From positions 124,001 through 188,000 of the forward strand of contig CAWGHZ010000006.1 in NCBI GenBank assembly GCA_963822575.1: 64,000 nucleotides of DNA, read 5' to 3'. Below the pieces are notes generated by a model, which did no database searches, was not told where the DNA came from, and was given only the letters and a program-made list of their open reading frames with translations. Of the stretch, positions 10,640 through 19,611 are shown piece by piece. Both the position numbers and the translations under genes were made by a program. Source of the stretch: CAWGHZ01 sp963822575 (GTDB lineage: Bacteria; Pseudomonadota; Alphaproteobacteria; MPNO01; DASWLB01). How positions within the stretch are numbered: the first letter of the stretch is position 1; every line of letters begins with the position of its first letter.

Positions 10640-11695
10640 GACGGCCGCGGGGTGCGGTCGAGTTGGGCCTGAAGCTCCCGCCAGAACACGTCGGTCGGTA
10701 TCCGACCAGTCGTCGAGCATCCGGTCGCGCCGCTTCAGCCACTCCTCCTTGAGATTATCGCGAGCGCGAAGCTCGTCGAGGCGTGCTAGCAGTTCGTTCT
10801 GCGCGTCCGGCGTAAAGCCGTAAGTCAGGTCGAATTTTGTTTCGAGCAGCTTCAAATAGGTAATCTTGTTCACGAAGCTGTTCATCCGCAACGATGGCGT
10901 GCCCAGGACGGCGGCCTCCGCCGCCATCGTCTGGCTGTCGCAGATCAGCAGATCGGCGAAGGCCAGCGCGTGATGGATGCGGTCCGGCGGGATCGGCAGC
11001 GCGAGGTCGCGCAGTGCCGGCTTCGGAGGCCCTTCGGTCGAAATGAAGACGCGTCCCAGCTTCGACAATCGGGCGACGATCTCGCGCACGAACGCTTCGC
11101 CCAGCCCTTTCGCGCCGAAATCGTGGCTCGCCTGTAGCGCGGTCGTCCGGATCAGGAAATAGCGCTCGTCAGGCGCGACGCCGAGCTCCTTTCGGATGCC
11201 GGGGTCGGGTGCGAAGACGTGCGGGCCAAGGTAGGCGAGCTCGCACAGGCCGCTGAACGTAACCTGCTTCGCGCCGTAATCCTCATCGAGAAAATCCGGG
11301 ATGATCACTTTCTTGGCGAAGGGATAGGCGAGACGCGGATATTGCGGGTTGGCGGTTGCGTCATCGTCATTGATCACCAGCGAGGGGATCCCGGTCACCC
11401 TCCCGACATGAGCCACCGCAATGTTCTTGCCGAGCAGCGCGCTCGGGCGCAGCCGGCGCGTCAGGCGATACAGCGACCAGTCGTAGCGGACCAGCTCGCC
11501 GAACAAGCGGACCAGCCCCTTCTGAGCGGTGGTCAGAACATGCGGATCGAGCCCGTCGGCGCGCATGAGGTTGACCAGGACGTCCTTGTCACGCGCGGTC
11601 CAGACGACCTCGATTTCGGCGTCGCGGCAGCGCTGCGCCAGTTGGCGTACGGTCAAATAGTGCTTCGGGTGATGATTATCGAACAGGACTTGCAT
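10636..11695 (-). pseudogene. DUF354-type glycosyltransferase-like protein, 3' frameshift
   Basis: The start MQVLFDNHHPKHYLTVRQLA at 11695 leads through about 330 intact residues of the DUF354 family, GT-B-fold proteins related to UDP-GlcNAc 2-epimerase and lipid A disaccharide synthase. Recognisable blocks are LVINDDDAT, LIRTTALQASHDFGAKG and LLICDSQTMAAEAAVLGTPS. Near 10700 the frame must shift to recover IPTDVFWRELQAQLDRTPRP and a stop at 10636; without the shift the frame runs on antisense through the neighbouring gene. Only the last 25 residues are affected, so activity might survive. It probably acts in surface-glycan synthesis. Confidence 0.75.
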
Positions 11696-11703
11696 GGCAC
11701 TCA

Positions 11704-11955
11704 CTACCGACCGGTCAGGATCGCGCCATCGCAAAGTTGCGTAAATCCGTAACGGTAGCGATGGATGGTGAGCCCGTCCCGCGTTTCCTCGCGCTTCGCT
11801 CTGGCCACCGCTGGGGTCGATACGAACACCTCGAAGCCGGGAGCAGATGCGATGCGTCGTGAAAGCTCGTAAACGAAGGGCGGCGTCACGTGACCCGGAA
11901 CGAACGAGGGGAATGTGCTGGTGGTGACGAGCACCTTACGGGGCATGTGTGCCAA
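11704..11955 (-). pseudogene. N-terminal fragment of a GT4 glycosyltransferase
   Basis: An 83-codon frame beginning MAHMPRKVLVTTSTFPSFVP, with PPFVYELSRRIA and DGLTIHRYRY. This is the acceptor-domain start of family 4 glycosyltransferases, which are normally near 380 residues. It ends after about 80 residues in ILTGR-stop, nine bases before the next gene starts. The C-terminal nucleotide-sugar domain is absent, so the gene has lost its 3' three-quarters, probably by a deletion that brought the DUF354 gene next to it. Confidence 0.7.
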
Positions 11956-11989
11956 CTGCTTCCGCCGTCACGGGATGACCCCGCCGCCT

Positions 11990-13577
11990 CTAGCCGGCCC
12001 GGCACGCGGCCGGCCGGTCGGCCGGAAGCCGGAAGGCCACCAGGTCGTTGGGGTTCAGGACGTCGCGTGCGGTCTCCTGGATCTGCGGGCCGAGTTTGGG
12101 GATCATGCTACCCAGCGACGCCATCGCCTCCAGCTGCTTGTAGGCGATCCCGGGCATCGGGTTGCCGATCGTCAGTAGGTGCTGGCCGCAGCGCTGCAGC
12201 CAGTCGAGGCTGACGGTGGGCCAGCCGTACCGCTTGTGCTGGTATTCGAGCCGGGGCGGCGACACCATGACGTAGCCTTGCGCGCCGGGCAGCCCGCCAT
12301 CCGGGGCGATGTCGGACCGCGCGATGCTCCTGACCGCCAGTTCGGGTCGGTGCCACCAGAAGAACCTCGCGAGCGTGGCGGTCGTCAAGTCGCCGGTCAA
12401 CGGCGACCAGCCTTTCGCCGCCGCCTCGTGCAGCCCCAGCTTCACCGCCGTCTCTGTCTCGTAGTTCAGCTGGTCGAAATTGCACATGAACACGGCCACG
12501 GCAACCACGCCGGCCAGCGCTGCGCCGCCCAGCCAGCGCCGCGCCGCGCCGAGCACGCGCACCGCGAAATAGGCGCCGGCAATGGCCATCGGCACGCTCA
12601 GCATCGAGCAGTAGCGGCTCAAATGGCTTTTGAAATGGTAGGTAGCGGCAAGCGGGTTTCCGCCGAATTCCAGCCACAGGAGGAACGCGCCGGCCCACAG
12701 CAGGACCAGCAGCGCGGGCCGCGTCGGCCGGAACAGGAGGAACAGGAGACCGGCGAACATCAGGTAATAGTGCAAACCGAAGTCGTAAAAAGTGATGAAC
12801 CAGCTCTTCGGGAACACCCAAAGGCCTCCGGCGCCGTAATGCTCCAGGTCCGCCGCGGTGGTACCGGCGGTGTCGATACGGGTGGCCGCGATATGCGTCA
12901 GGCGGTACAGGATCTCGCCGCTCGCGGCGTAGTAGATCAGGTTCTCCGCCACGATCACGGCGGCGACGGTGGCCCCGATGATCGCCAGTGTCCGGAACCG
13001 CACGATGCCGCAGGGCCACAACGCGACCATCGCGAACAACAGCATCGCCGCCTCGATCTTGACCAGATACGCATAGCCCCATAGCAGGCCCGCGGCGATC
13101 GCAACCAGCCACGGGCGGCGGCTTTCCTCCGCGCGAAGGGCCACGTAGAAGGCAAGCGCCGAGACCGTGCCGAGCGGCAGGTCGGGGTAGAGCGTCGTGG
13201 AGTTCAGCACGTCGAGCGGAAACGTCGCGGCCAGGAGTCCGGCCGCCAGCCCGACCGCTCTGCCGAACAACCGCTGTCCGATCGCGAACGCCAAGGCGAC
13301 GATCCCAAGACCGCACACCAGCGGAAACCATGCGACCTGCCAATCGCCGGTGCGGAACGCGGCGAACGTCGGCACGAGGGGCAGCCATAGCCCGATGCGG
13401 GCGCCATGATGCTCCGCCGGCAGCGCCCAACCCTTGTCGATGAGGTTGAGCGCGGCATCCGCGACGAACACGTCGTCCGAGCCGACGACCCCCACGAAAT
13501 ACGTGACCCGCAGGACCAGCGCGAAGGCCAGAAATCAACAGCGCAACCGTCGTGAACCCTCGGTCGGTCGTTGGCAT
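11990..13577 (-). pseudogene. GT39-like (PMT-type) membrane glycosyltransferase, 5' frameshift
   Basis: From about 13530 to 11990 the frame encodes roughly 500 residues with a dozen or so hydrophobic helices. It contains SDDVFVADAALNLIDKGW, TLYPDLPLGTVSALAFYVAL and a large C-terminal non-membrane part. This is the layout of dolichyl-phosphate-mannose/ArnT-like transferases that move a sugar from polyprenyl phosphate on the periplasmic face. The likely start is the ATG at 13577 (MPTTDRGFTTVALLI). The frame breaks about 15 codons later at AAA (13532-13534, TTT on the coding strand); removing one base joins LLI to LAFALVLRVTYFVGVVGSDD. Otherwise intact. Confidence 0.78.
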
Positions 13578-13755
13578 CGCGTCGGGGCCTCGTTGCGTTG
13601 GGTGGAAATCCTTCGGGGCGCAAACGATACCATAATTCGTAGCCATCCGCATGGACGGGAGGACAGGCGGCCCCCTAACCCGATTGACCGCGGGCAGCGG
13701 TTCCGGTTCACTCCGCCCCGGACCTCCGGGTCAATGCAAGGGAAGGGAACGCACC

Positions 13756-14295
13756 ATGGCACTCTCCGTCCGCCGCGTCGTTTCGGCCGACGACAAGAAC
13801 GGCAAGGCGATCATCGCGATCGACGACCATCCCCCGGTCATCCAGCGCGCACCGGGCGGCAGCCAGACCGTCAATGTCTGGATGACCGACACGACCCCGG
13901 CGGTGATGACCACCGAGGACACGGCGAAGAAGATCGCCAAGGTGCCGCCGCCCTTGGAGGGCTCGATCTTCCGCATCATCGAGTTCCCGCCGGACAAGAC
14001 CGCCCCGCACGTCGCCAACGCGGCCGAGCATCGCAAGACGATGGGCGTGTCGCTCGGCGGGCCGGAGGCGCGCCATCCCGGCATGCACCGCACCGAATCG
14101 ATCGACTACGCGCTCGTCCTCGACGGCGAGATCGACATGCTGGTCGACGACAACAAGGAGGTGCATCTGAAGAAGGGCGACGTGGTGGTCCAGGGCGCCT
14201 GCAACCACGCCTGGGCGAACCGGGGCGACAAGCCCTGCACCATCGCCTTCATCCTGATCGGCGCCAAGGTGCCGTGGGCCGGTAAGGGCTACTGA
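13756..14295 (+). CDS. cupin-domain protein (first of tandem pair)
   Basis: A 179-residue protein from the ATG at 13756, which has a GGAAGGGA ribosome site. The C-terminal half is a cupin: PGMHRTESIDYALVLDGEID (about 112-131), MLVDD, then EVHLKKGDVVVQGACNHAWA. The usual HxH of motif 1 is reduced to a single His in this block, and motif 2 carries NHAW. The N-terminal half begins ALSVRRVVSADD, as in the neighbouring paralogue. The protein is soluble, with no signal peptide. Members of this group are often found beside aromatic-degradation and transporter genes, but no substrate can be assigned. One base separates its stop from the next ATG. Confidence 0.8.
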   Translation: MALSVRRVVSADDKNGKAIIAIDDHPPVIQRAPGGSQTVNVWMTDTTPAVMTTEDTAKKIAKVPPPLEGSIFRIIEFPPDKTAPHVANAAEHRKTMGVSLGGPEARHPGMHRTESIDYALVLDGEIDMLVDDNKEVHLKKGDVVVQGACNHAWANRGDKPCTIAFILIGAKVPWAGKGY

Positions 14296-14296
14296 T

Positions 14297-14833
14297 ATGA
14301 CTCTCGGGGTGCGCCGCGTCGTGACCGGTCACGACGCGGCCGGCAAGGCGGTGATCCTGCGCGACGACGTGCCGGCCGAGCAGGTGCGCGAGCGGACCGG
14401 CACGCGCTCGCAGCAGATCTGGTACACACAGGATGGGTCAGAACTTCCGACGGCGGCCGATCCCACCGGCAGGATCACGGGGACCAACCCGCCGCTCGCG
14501 GGCTCGATCTTCCGCATCCTGGAGATCCCGCCGGAGAAGAGCTACCCGGCCCGCACCGAGGCGGACGCCGACGAGCACCGGCGCTCCACCGGAGTCGAGG
14601 TCGGACGGCTCGGCAAGGGCAAGCATCCCGGCATGCACCGCACGCATTCGATCGACTACGCCCTCATCCTCGAGGGCGAGATCGACATGCTGGTCGACGA
14701 CGGCGAGGTGCATCTGAAGGCCGGCGACGTCGTGGTCCAGGGCGTCTGCAACCACGCCTGGGCGAACCGCGGCGACGCGGCCTGCAAGATCGCCTTCATC
14801 CTGATCGGCGCGAAGGTCGACTGGAAGGCGTAG
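14297..14833 (+). CDS. cupin-domain protein (second of tandem pair)
   Basis: A 178-residue paralogue of the preceding gene. The two share (A/T)L-VRRVV, GSIFRI-E-PP, HPGMHRT-SIDYAL-L-GEIDM and EVHLK-GDVVVQG-CNHAWANR, and differ mainly in residues 25-60. It probably arose by tandem duplication and is translated with its twin, since the ATG begins one base after the upstream stop. The single-His version of cupin motif 1 is kept in both copies, so the family trait is not a recent mutation. Function unknown; a small-molecule sensor, isomerase or dioxygenase role is possible. Confidence 0.8.
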   Translation: MTLGVRRVVTGHDAAGKAVILRDDVPAEQVRERTGTRSQQIWYTQDGSELPTAADPTGRITGTNPPLAGSIFRILEIPPEKSYPARTEADADEHRRSTGVEVGRLGKGKHPGMHRTHSIDYALILEGEIDMLVDDGEVHLKAGDVVVQGVCNHAWANRGDAACKIAFILIGAKVDWKA

Positions 14834-15205
14834 CCCGTCACCGGATCGCCGCCGGCGCTTGGCGCCGATCGCGCCCCAGGTGGCGACGCAGTAGGGCGTA
14901 GGGCGCGCAATAGGTGAGGCCCGCCTTCACGCGACCGGCGCGGCGCCGACCAGGATCGTGCCGATCACGAGGGCGGTCTTCGGCGCGCTTGCGGCCGTGC
15001 CCTGGCCGAAGGCGAGGTCGAAGAACCCTTGCGGGTCGTTCCATGTCCGATGCGGCTCCCGGGTGGCGGTGGCCCGGCTACAGCGTGTTTCGGGCGCGCG
15101 CGGAATCGCCGCCCGCGGCGATTGACGGGTAACGCGCGGCCGATCATGTTGGATTGTCTAACCGCGCGGCCTGCCGCCGCGGACCGAAAATTTGGGGAGG
15201 AACCG
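14834..15205. other. gene-free stretch between cupin pair and TRAP operon
   Basis: No supported gene. On the minus strand about 15029-14937 can be read as FFDLAFGQGTAASAP followed by KTALVIGTILVGAAPVA and a stop. This looks protein-like (a hydrophobic tail) but has no convincing start and no family I recognise; it may be a gene remnant. The promoter for the TRAP operon should lie in the right-hand part; no clear -35/-10 pair was identified. The GGGGAGG ribosome site of the next gene is at 15194-15200. Confidence 0.3.
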
Positions 15206-16180
15206 ATGAAACGCGCGCTGCCCGTCCTTGTCGCCGCCGCCACCGCCGCCACCTGCTTCGCGCCCGGCGCCCCGGCGGCCGAGCGCACCCTCAAGGTGCT
15301 CGACTTTAACACCGGCCGCTCGATCATGGAGGATGCGCTCGAGGATTTCGTCGCCCGCGTCAACGCGGCCGGCAAGGGCACGCTGCAGATCCAGATGCCG
15401 CTGGTCGGGCCGGCGGCCATCCCGCCCGCTCAGATGGGCAATGCCGTGAAGAACGGCATCGTCGACATCGCCGTGGTGCCGGCGTCCTACGTCGCGCGCC
15501 TCGCCCCGATCGTCACCGGCCTCGCCCCGGCGCAGGCGCCGATCGCCGAGCAGCGCAAGAACGGCGCGATCGCCCTGGTGAACGCGCAGCTCGAAAAGGC
15601 CGGGCTGCATTTCCTCAGTCAGTACGGCACCGGCGTGGAATACCACATCTTCACCAGCCAGCCGGTGAAGACGCTCGCCGACTTCAAGGGCATGCGGCTC
15701 CGCGCCACCGGCACCTACAAGCCGCTTTTCGACGCGCTCTCGGCCCAGCCGGTGATGCTGCCGCTCTCGGGCACGTTCGACGCCATGCAGCGCGGGATCG
15801 TCACGGGCTACGGCAACGTCAACAACCAGATCAAGCAGCTTGGCTGGATTCCGGTCACCAAGTACCGGATCGATCCCGGCTTCTACAACGCCGTGCTGGT
15901 GCATGTGATGAACCTCAAGTCGTGGAATGCGCTCGACGCCGCCCAGAAGAAGGTGCTGACCGACGCCGAGGACTGGCTCGAAGGGCCGCGCGCGGCGAAG
16001 CTGGCCACCGAGGACGCCGAATTGGGAGCGGCGCTGGAGAAGGCGGGCATCAAGATCGTCAAATTGCCGCCCGCCGAAGCGAAAAAGTTCCTCGCCATGG
16101 CGCACGACGCGATGTGGAAGGTCATCAACAGCCGCGATCCCGCGAACGGGCCCAAGCTCGAGAAGCTGGTGTCGAAGTAG
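15206..16180 (+). CDS. TRAP transporter solute-binding protein (DctP family)
   Basis: A 324-residue periplasmic protein with a signal peptide (MKRALPVLVAAATAATCFAP, cleavage near APAA). It has the DctP/TAXI-like TRAP binding fold: GNAVKNGIVDIAVVPASYVA near 80, TLADFKGMRLRATGTYKPLF near 165 including the Arg that usually holds the substrate carboxylate, and AMQRGIVTGYGNVNNQIKQL near 195. It captures an organic acid for the Na+-coupled permeases encoded just downstream at 16196 and 17658. First gene of that operon, with a strong GGGGAGG ribosome site. The ligand cannot be told from sequence. Confidence 0.9.
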   Translation: MKRALPVLVAAATAATCFAPGAPAAERTLKVLDFNTGRSIMEDALEDFVARVNAAGKGTLQIQMPLVGPAAIPPAQMGNAVKNGIVDIAVVPASYVARLAPIVTGLAPAQAPIAEQRKNGAIALVNAQLEKAGLHFLSQYGTGVEYHIFTSQPVKTLADFKGMRLRATGTYKPLFDALSAQPVMLPLSGTFDAMQRGIVTGYGNVNNQIKQLGWIPVTKYRIDPGFYNAVLVHVMNLKSWNALDAAQKKVLTDAEDWLEGPRAAKLATEDAELGAALEKAGIKIVKLPPAEAKKFLAMAHDAMWKVINSRDPANGPKLEKLVSK

Positions 16181-16195
16181 CCGAAGGCGACATCG

Positions 16196-16720
16196 ATGCG
16201 TGGGGTGAGCGCGGCCTACGGACGGCTGGTCGAGGCACTCGGGATCCTGCCCGGCGTGATCGTCGGCGCCATCGCGCTCGCCATCGGGGCCGACGTGGTG
16301 CTGCGCGACGCCGGGTACGGCGGCATCTACGGCATGACCGAGATCATCGAGTACGCGATCCTCGTTCTGGCGATGGCGGGCGTCGGCCACGTCACGCGCC
16401 TCGGCCGCCACGTCACGGTCGACATCGTCCCCGACATGCTGCCGCCGCGCTGGGCGTGGCGTGTCACGCTGTTCGCGCAGGGGATTGCGACCGTGGTGTC
16501 GCTGATCTTCCTGTGGTTCGCGGCCGGCGCCACGCTCGACGTATGGCGGTCCGGCACCTTCCTCTATAAGTCGTTCACCTTGCCGGAATGGCTGCCGCTG
16601 GCGCTGATCCCGACCGGGTTCCTGTTCGTCGCGATCGAATGCGCGCGCCGCCTCGCCGTCACGTGGCGCGCGGGCGGGATCGTCCGCGCCGGCGCCACCG
16701 CGCGCGACGACGGCATCTGA
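16196..16720 (+). CDS. TRAP transporter small permease (DctQ family)
   Basis: A 174-residue membrane protein with four predicted helices (about 18-38, 52-70, 92-115, 132-152). The DctQ-like segment TEIIEYAILVLAMAGVGHVT is followed by RLGRHVTVDIVPDMLP. The small subunit pairs with the 12-helix DctM-type subunit to form the tripartite ATP-independent importer. It starts 15 bp after the binding-protein gene and is probably co-transcribed. A bicupin gene separates it from the large permease, which is not the usual order. Confidence 0.87.
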   Translation: MRGVSAAYGRLVEALGILPGVIVGAIALAIGADVVLRDAGYGGIYGMTEIIEYAILVLAMAGVGHVTRLGRHVTVDIVPDMLPPRWAWRVTLFAQGIATVVSLIFLWFAAGATLDVWRSGTFLYKSFTLPEWLPLALIPTGFLFVAIECARRLAVTWRAGGIVRAGATARDDGI

Positions 16721-16731
16721 CGGAGGCACGC

Positions 16732-17622
16732 ATGTCGCCATCGCCCATTATCGTCGATGTGATGGATATGGACCGCGAGGAGGTGCGCGCCGGGCGCGCG
16801 CGCAACCTCTCGCTCCGCCGCCTGCCGCTCGACACGGGCGTCGATGGCCTGGTCATCGAGTTTTCGCGGGTCGAGGTGCCTGACGGGTACTACACGCCGC
16901 GGCACCGGCACAATTTCGACCAGATCCGCTACTGCCTGGAGGGGGTGTTCGCCACCGGGCAGGGCGACCTCGCCGCCGGCGAGTGCGGCTACTTCCCCGA
17001 GGGCACGCCCTACGGACCGCAGGACCAGAAAGGCGACGCCGTATCGCTCACCCTGCAGTTCCAGGGCGCGACGGGCGAACGCTTCCTGTCGAGCGCGGAG
17101 ATCCGCGCGGGCTACGCCCAGCTCGCGGCCGAGGGCGGCCGGTTCGAGGCGGGCGTCTACAAGCGCCCGCGACCGGACGGGCGGACGGTCAACCAGGATT
17201 CCTACGAGGCGATCTGGGAGCGCCACCAGGGCAGGACGCTCGTCTATCCCGCACCGCGCTACCGCCATCCCGTGATGATGGTGTCGGCGCATTACCGCTG
17301 GGTCGCCGATCCGCGCCGCCCCGGCATCGAGACCAAGCATCTCGGGACCTTCACCGAGTACCGCACCGCGGTCGGGCTGATGCGGCTCGCGCCCGGCGCA
17401 ACCTTGCCGGGGGCGCGCGCCGACGAGGCGGAGATCCGCTACGTGGTTTCTGGCGAGATCGCACTCGAGGGCCGCACGCGCGGCGTCGGGACATATGTCT
17501 GGCTGCCGCCTGGCGCGGAGCTGGGCCCGATCCGCTCCGGCCCGGGCGCGACATTCTACGTCGTCATGCTACCGATGGTTGCGGCCCTCGCCGCCGCGGA
17601 CCGTGCCGCCGCCGCCGAATGA
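16732..17622 (+). CDS. bicupin protein within the TRAP operon
   Basis: A 296-residue soluble protein with two cupin units. The first (about 45-125) has YYTPRHRHNFDQIRYCLEGV with the HRH metal ligands, and GECGYFPEGTPYGPQ. The second (about 205-285) has LMRLAPGATLPGARADEAEI, VVSGEIALEG and VGTYVWLPPGAELGPI but lacks the HxH pair, so only the N-terminal site is likely to bind metal. The ATG at 16732 follows a GGAGG box. It is inserted between the dctQ- and dctM-type genes with short gaps, so it is probably made with the transporter and acts on, or senses, the imported compound. No specific enzyme is recognised. Confidence 0.8.
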   Translation: MSPSPIIVDVMDMDREEVRAGRARNLSLRRLPLDTGVDGLVIEFSRVEVPDGYYTPRHRHNFDQIRYCLEGVFATGQGDLAAGECGYFPEGTPYGPQDQKGDAVSLTLQFQGATGERFLSSAEIRAGYAQLAAEGGRFEAGVYKRPRPDGRTVNQDSYEAIWERHQGRTLVYPAPRYRHPVMMVSAHYRWVADPRRPGIETKHLGTFTEYRTAVGLMRLAPGATLPGARADEAEIRYVVSGEIALEGRTRGVGTYVWLPPGAELGPIRSGPGATFYVVMLPMVAALAAADRAAAAE

Positions 17623-17657
17623 TCTTCGGCCGCGTCGCGCCCCACTAGGACAAGCCG

Positions 17658-18977
17658 ATGGAATGGTACTGGGCGATGGCGCTGCTGGTGGGCGGCGCGC
17701 TCGGGCTGATGTTCCTGTCGGTCCCGGTGGCGCTCGCCTTCCTCGGCGCGAACCTGGTGGGGGCGGTGATCTTCTTCGGCGGCGCGGCGGGCCTCGCCCA
17801 AGTCGCGCAGAACATGGTCGAGGCGCTTGCGACCTATTCGCTCGCGCCGGTCATCATGTTCGTGCTGATGGGCGAGATCCTGTTCCAGACGGGTGTCGCG
17901 GTGCGCGCGATCGACGCCGTCGAAAAGCTGATCGCCAACGTTCCGGGGCGCCTCGCCCTGGTCGCGGTCGCGGGCGGCACGGTGTTCGCGACCCTGTCGG
18001 GCTCGTCGATGGCGAACACCGCGCTGCTCGGCTCGACGATCATGCCGGAGATGCGCAGGCGCGGCTATCACCGCGACCTCGCGATGGGGCCGATCATGGG
18101 TTCGGGCGGCATCGCCATGCTGATCCCGCCGTCGGGCATGGCGGTGCTGCTGGGCAGCCTTTCGGGCATCTCGATCGGCGGCATCCTGATCGGCGGCGCG
18201 GTGCCGGGGCTTTTGATCGCGCTGGTATACGGCGTGTTCATCGTGGTCCGCTGCACGCTCTCGCCGGAGATCGCGCCACGCTACGACATGGCGGCGCTGC
18301 CGCTGCGGGCGCGGCTGCGGCCGTTCCTCACCCGCGTCGCGCCGCTGTTCTCGCTGTTCCTGCTGGTGATCGGCTCGATCGTGTTCGGCTGGGCGACGCC
18401 CACCGAATCCGCCGCGGTCGGCGCGCTCGGCGCGGTCGCGGTGTGCGCCGCCTATCGCGAGCTGACGGCGGCCGCACTCGTGCGCGCGCTCAAGCAGACC
18501 GGCGCGGTGGCGGTGCCGATCTTCTTCATCGTCGGCGCCTCGCTCACCTTCTCGCAGATCCTCTCCTTCTCGGGTGCGACCAACGGGCTTCTCCAGGCGG
18601 TGCGCGACCTTGCGCCGACCCGCTTCGAGCTCCTGTTCCTGATGATGGGTGTGACGCTGTTCCTCGGCTGCCTGATGGACCCGGTCAGCATCATGCTGAT
18701 CACCCTGCCGTTCTTCCTGCCGCTGGTGCAGATCGCCGGGTTCGACCCGATCTGGTTCGGCGTCTTGATGCTGCTCTGCCTCGAGATCAGCCAGACGACG
18801 CCGCCCTTCGGGATGATCCTGTTCGTGATGAAGGGCATCGCGCCGCCCGACACCAAGATGCAGCACATCTACCGCGCGGTCGCGCCGTTCACCCTGATGG
18901 AGATCGCGGTGCTGGTGGTGCTGATGCTGGAGCCGGGGCTGGTCACCTGGCTGCCGGCGGCTATGAACGCGGGATAG
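17658..18977 (+). CDS. TRAP transporter large permease (DctM family)
   Basis: A 439-residue polytopic membrane protein. It carries the DctM hallmarks FVLMGEILFQTGVAVRAIDA near 72-91, VFATLSGSSMANTALLGSTI near 112, GGIAMLIPPSGMAVLLGSLS near 150 and LITLPFFLPLVQIAGFDPIW near 350, then EISQTTPPFGMILFVMKGIA. It forms the Na+-coupled translocation path of the TRAP importer. Last gene of the set starting at 15206. It ends two bases before the convergent gene's stop codon, so there is no room for a terminator between them. Confidence 0.92.
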   Translation: MEWYWAMALLVGGALGLMFLSVPVALAFLGANLVGAVIFFGGAAGLAQVAQNMVEALATYSLAPVIMFVLMGEILFQTGVAVRAIDAVEKLIANVPGRLALVAVAGGTVFATLSGSSMANTALLGSTIMPEMRRRGYHRDLAMGPIMGSGGIAMLIPPSGMAVLLGSLSGISIGGILIGGAVPGLLIALVYGVFIVVRCTLSPEIAPRYDMAALPLRARLRPFLTRVAPLFSLFLLVIGSIVFGWATPTESAAVGALGAVAVCAAYRELTAAALVRALKQTGAVAVPIFFIVGASLTFSQILSFSGATNGLLQAVRDLAPTRFELLFLMMGVTLFLGCLMDPVSIMLITLPFFLPLVQIAGFDPIWFGVLMLLCLEISQTTPPFGMILFVMKGIAPPDTKMQHIYRAVAPFTLMEIAVLVVLMLEPGLVTWLPAAMNAG

Positions 18978-18978
18978 C

Positions 18979-19611
18979 TCAGTCGACGCAGAGCCCGTCG
19001 GACGTTCTGTCGGAGCACCCGACCTCGAACGAGCGTTCGGACGAGCTGCCGAGCGCGGCCATGGCGAGGCGCGTAAGCTGGGCGAGCGTGCGCTCCGGGT
19101 CCGGGAAGCGCCCGGTCGCGCTGATCGTCGAGGTCCACAGTACCGTGCCGCCCTGCGCGTCGTGCAGCACCAACGAGACGGTCAGGCTCGGCACGGCCAC
19201 GCCCTCGGGCACGGCGAACGGCACGTGGAACTGGTCGGTCACCGTGGCGCGCGGCCGCGGCCCGGCCGGCGATTGCGGGCCGGTCGGCCCCGGCGGGCTG
19301 ACGAACCGGCCATAGCCGACGGCGGAGACGAACATCCTGAGGCGCAGCGTCGACCGGCCGCCGAGACGGAAGCCGCGCGCCCGCAGCCCCTTTTCCACCG
19401 CGCCGCGCACCGCCCCGTAAAGCGGGTCGTTGCCGTACAGGCTGTCGGACTCGCCCGGGGTGACATCGATTTCGGCGCCCGCGGGGAGCGGCGTGCCGCT
19501 CGACTGCGCGCTCAGCCGGGCGGAGCCTCTCGCCTCCGGCTGCTGCGCCGGGGCCGGACCACTCAGCGCGGCGAAGACCACCACCGACAGAACTGCGCAC
19601 CACCGTTTCAT
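18979..19611 (-). CDS. exported protein of unknown function
   Basis: A 210-residue protein with a clear signal peptide (MKRWCAVLSVVVFAALSGPA, cleavage near APAQ). The mature part contains an alpha/beta-looking region: YGAVRGAVEKGLRARGFRLG, RLRMFVSAVGYGRF, VPSLTVSLVLHDAQGGTVLW. This arrangement resembles small DUF4136-like periplasmic or lipoprotein domains but is not a confident match. Two Cys near the C-terminus (CSDRTSDGLC) may form a disulfide. Monocistronic; its stop codon abuts the stop of the convergent TRAP permease gene. Function not assigned. Confidence 0.65.
   Translation of the reverse strand: MKRWCAVLSVVVFAALSGPAPAQQPEARGSARLSAQSSGTPLPAGAEIDVTPGESDSLYGNDPLYGAVRGAVEKGLRARGFRLGGRSTLRLRMFVSAVGYGRFVSPPGPTGPQSPAGPRPRATVTDQFHVPFAVPEGVAVPSLTVSLVLHDAQGGTVLWTSTISATGRFPDPERTLAQLTRLAMAALGSSSERSFEVGCSDRTSDGLCVD

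Noticed and set aside
14937..15040. A short hydrophobic minus-strand gene.
   Set aside because: Protein-like over about 30 residues only, without a usable start or recognised family; listed as a possible remnant in the gene-free stretch.
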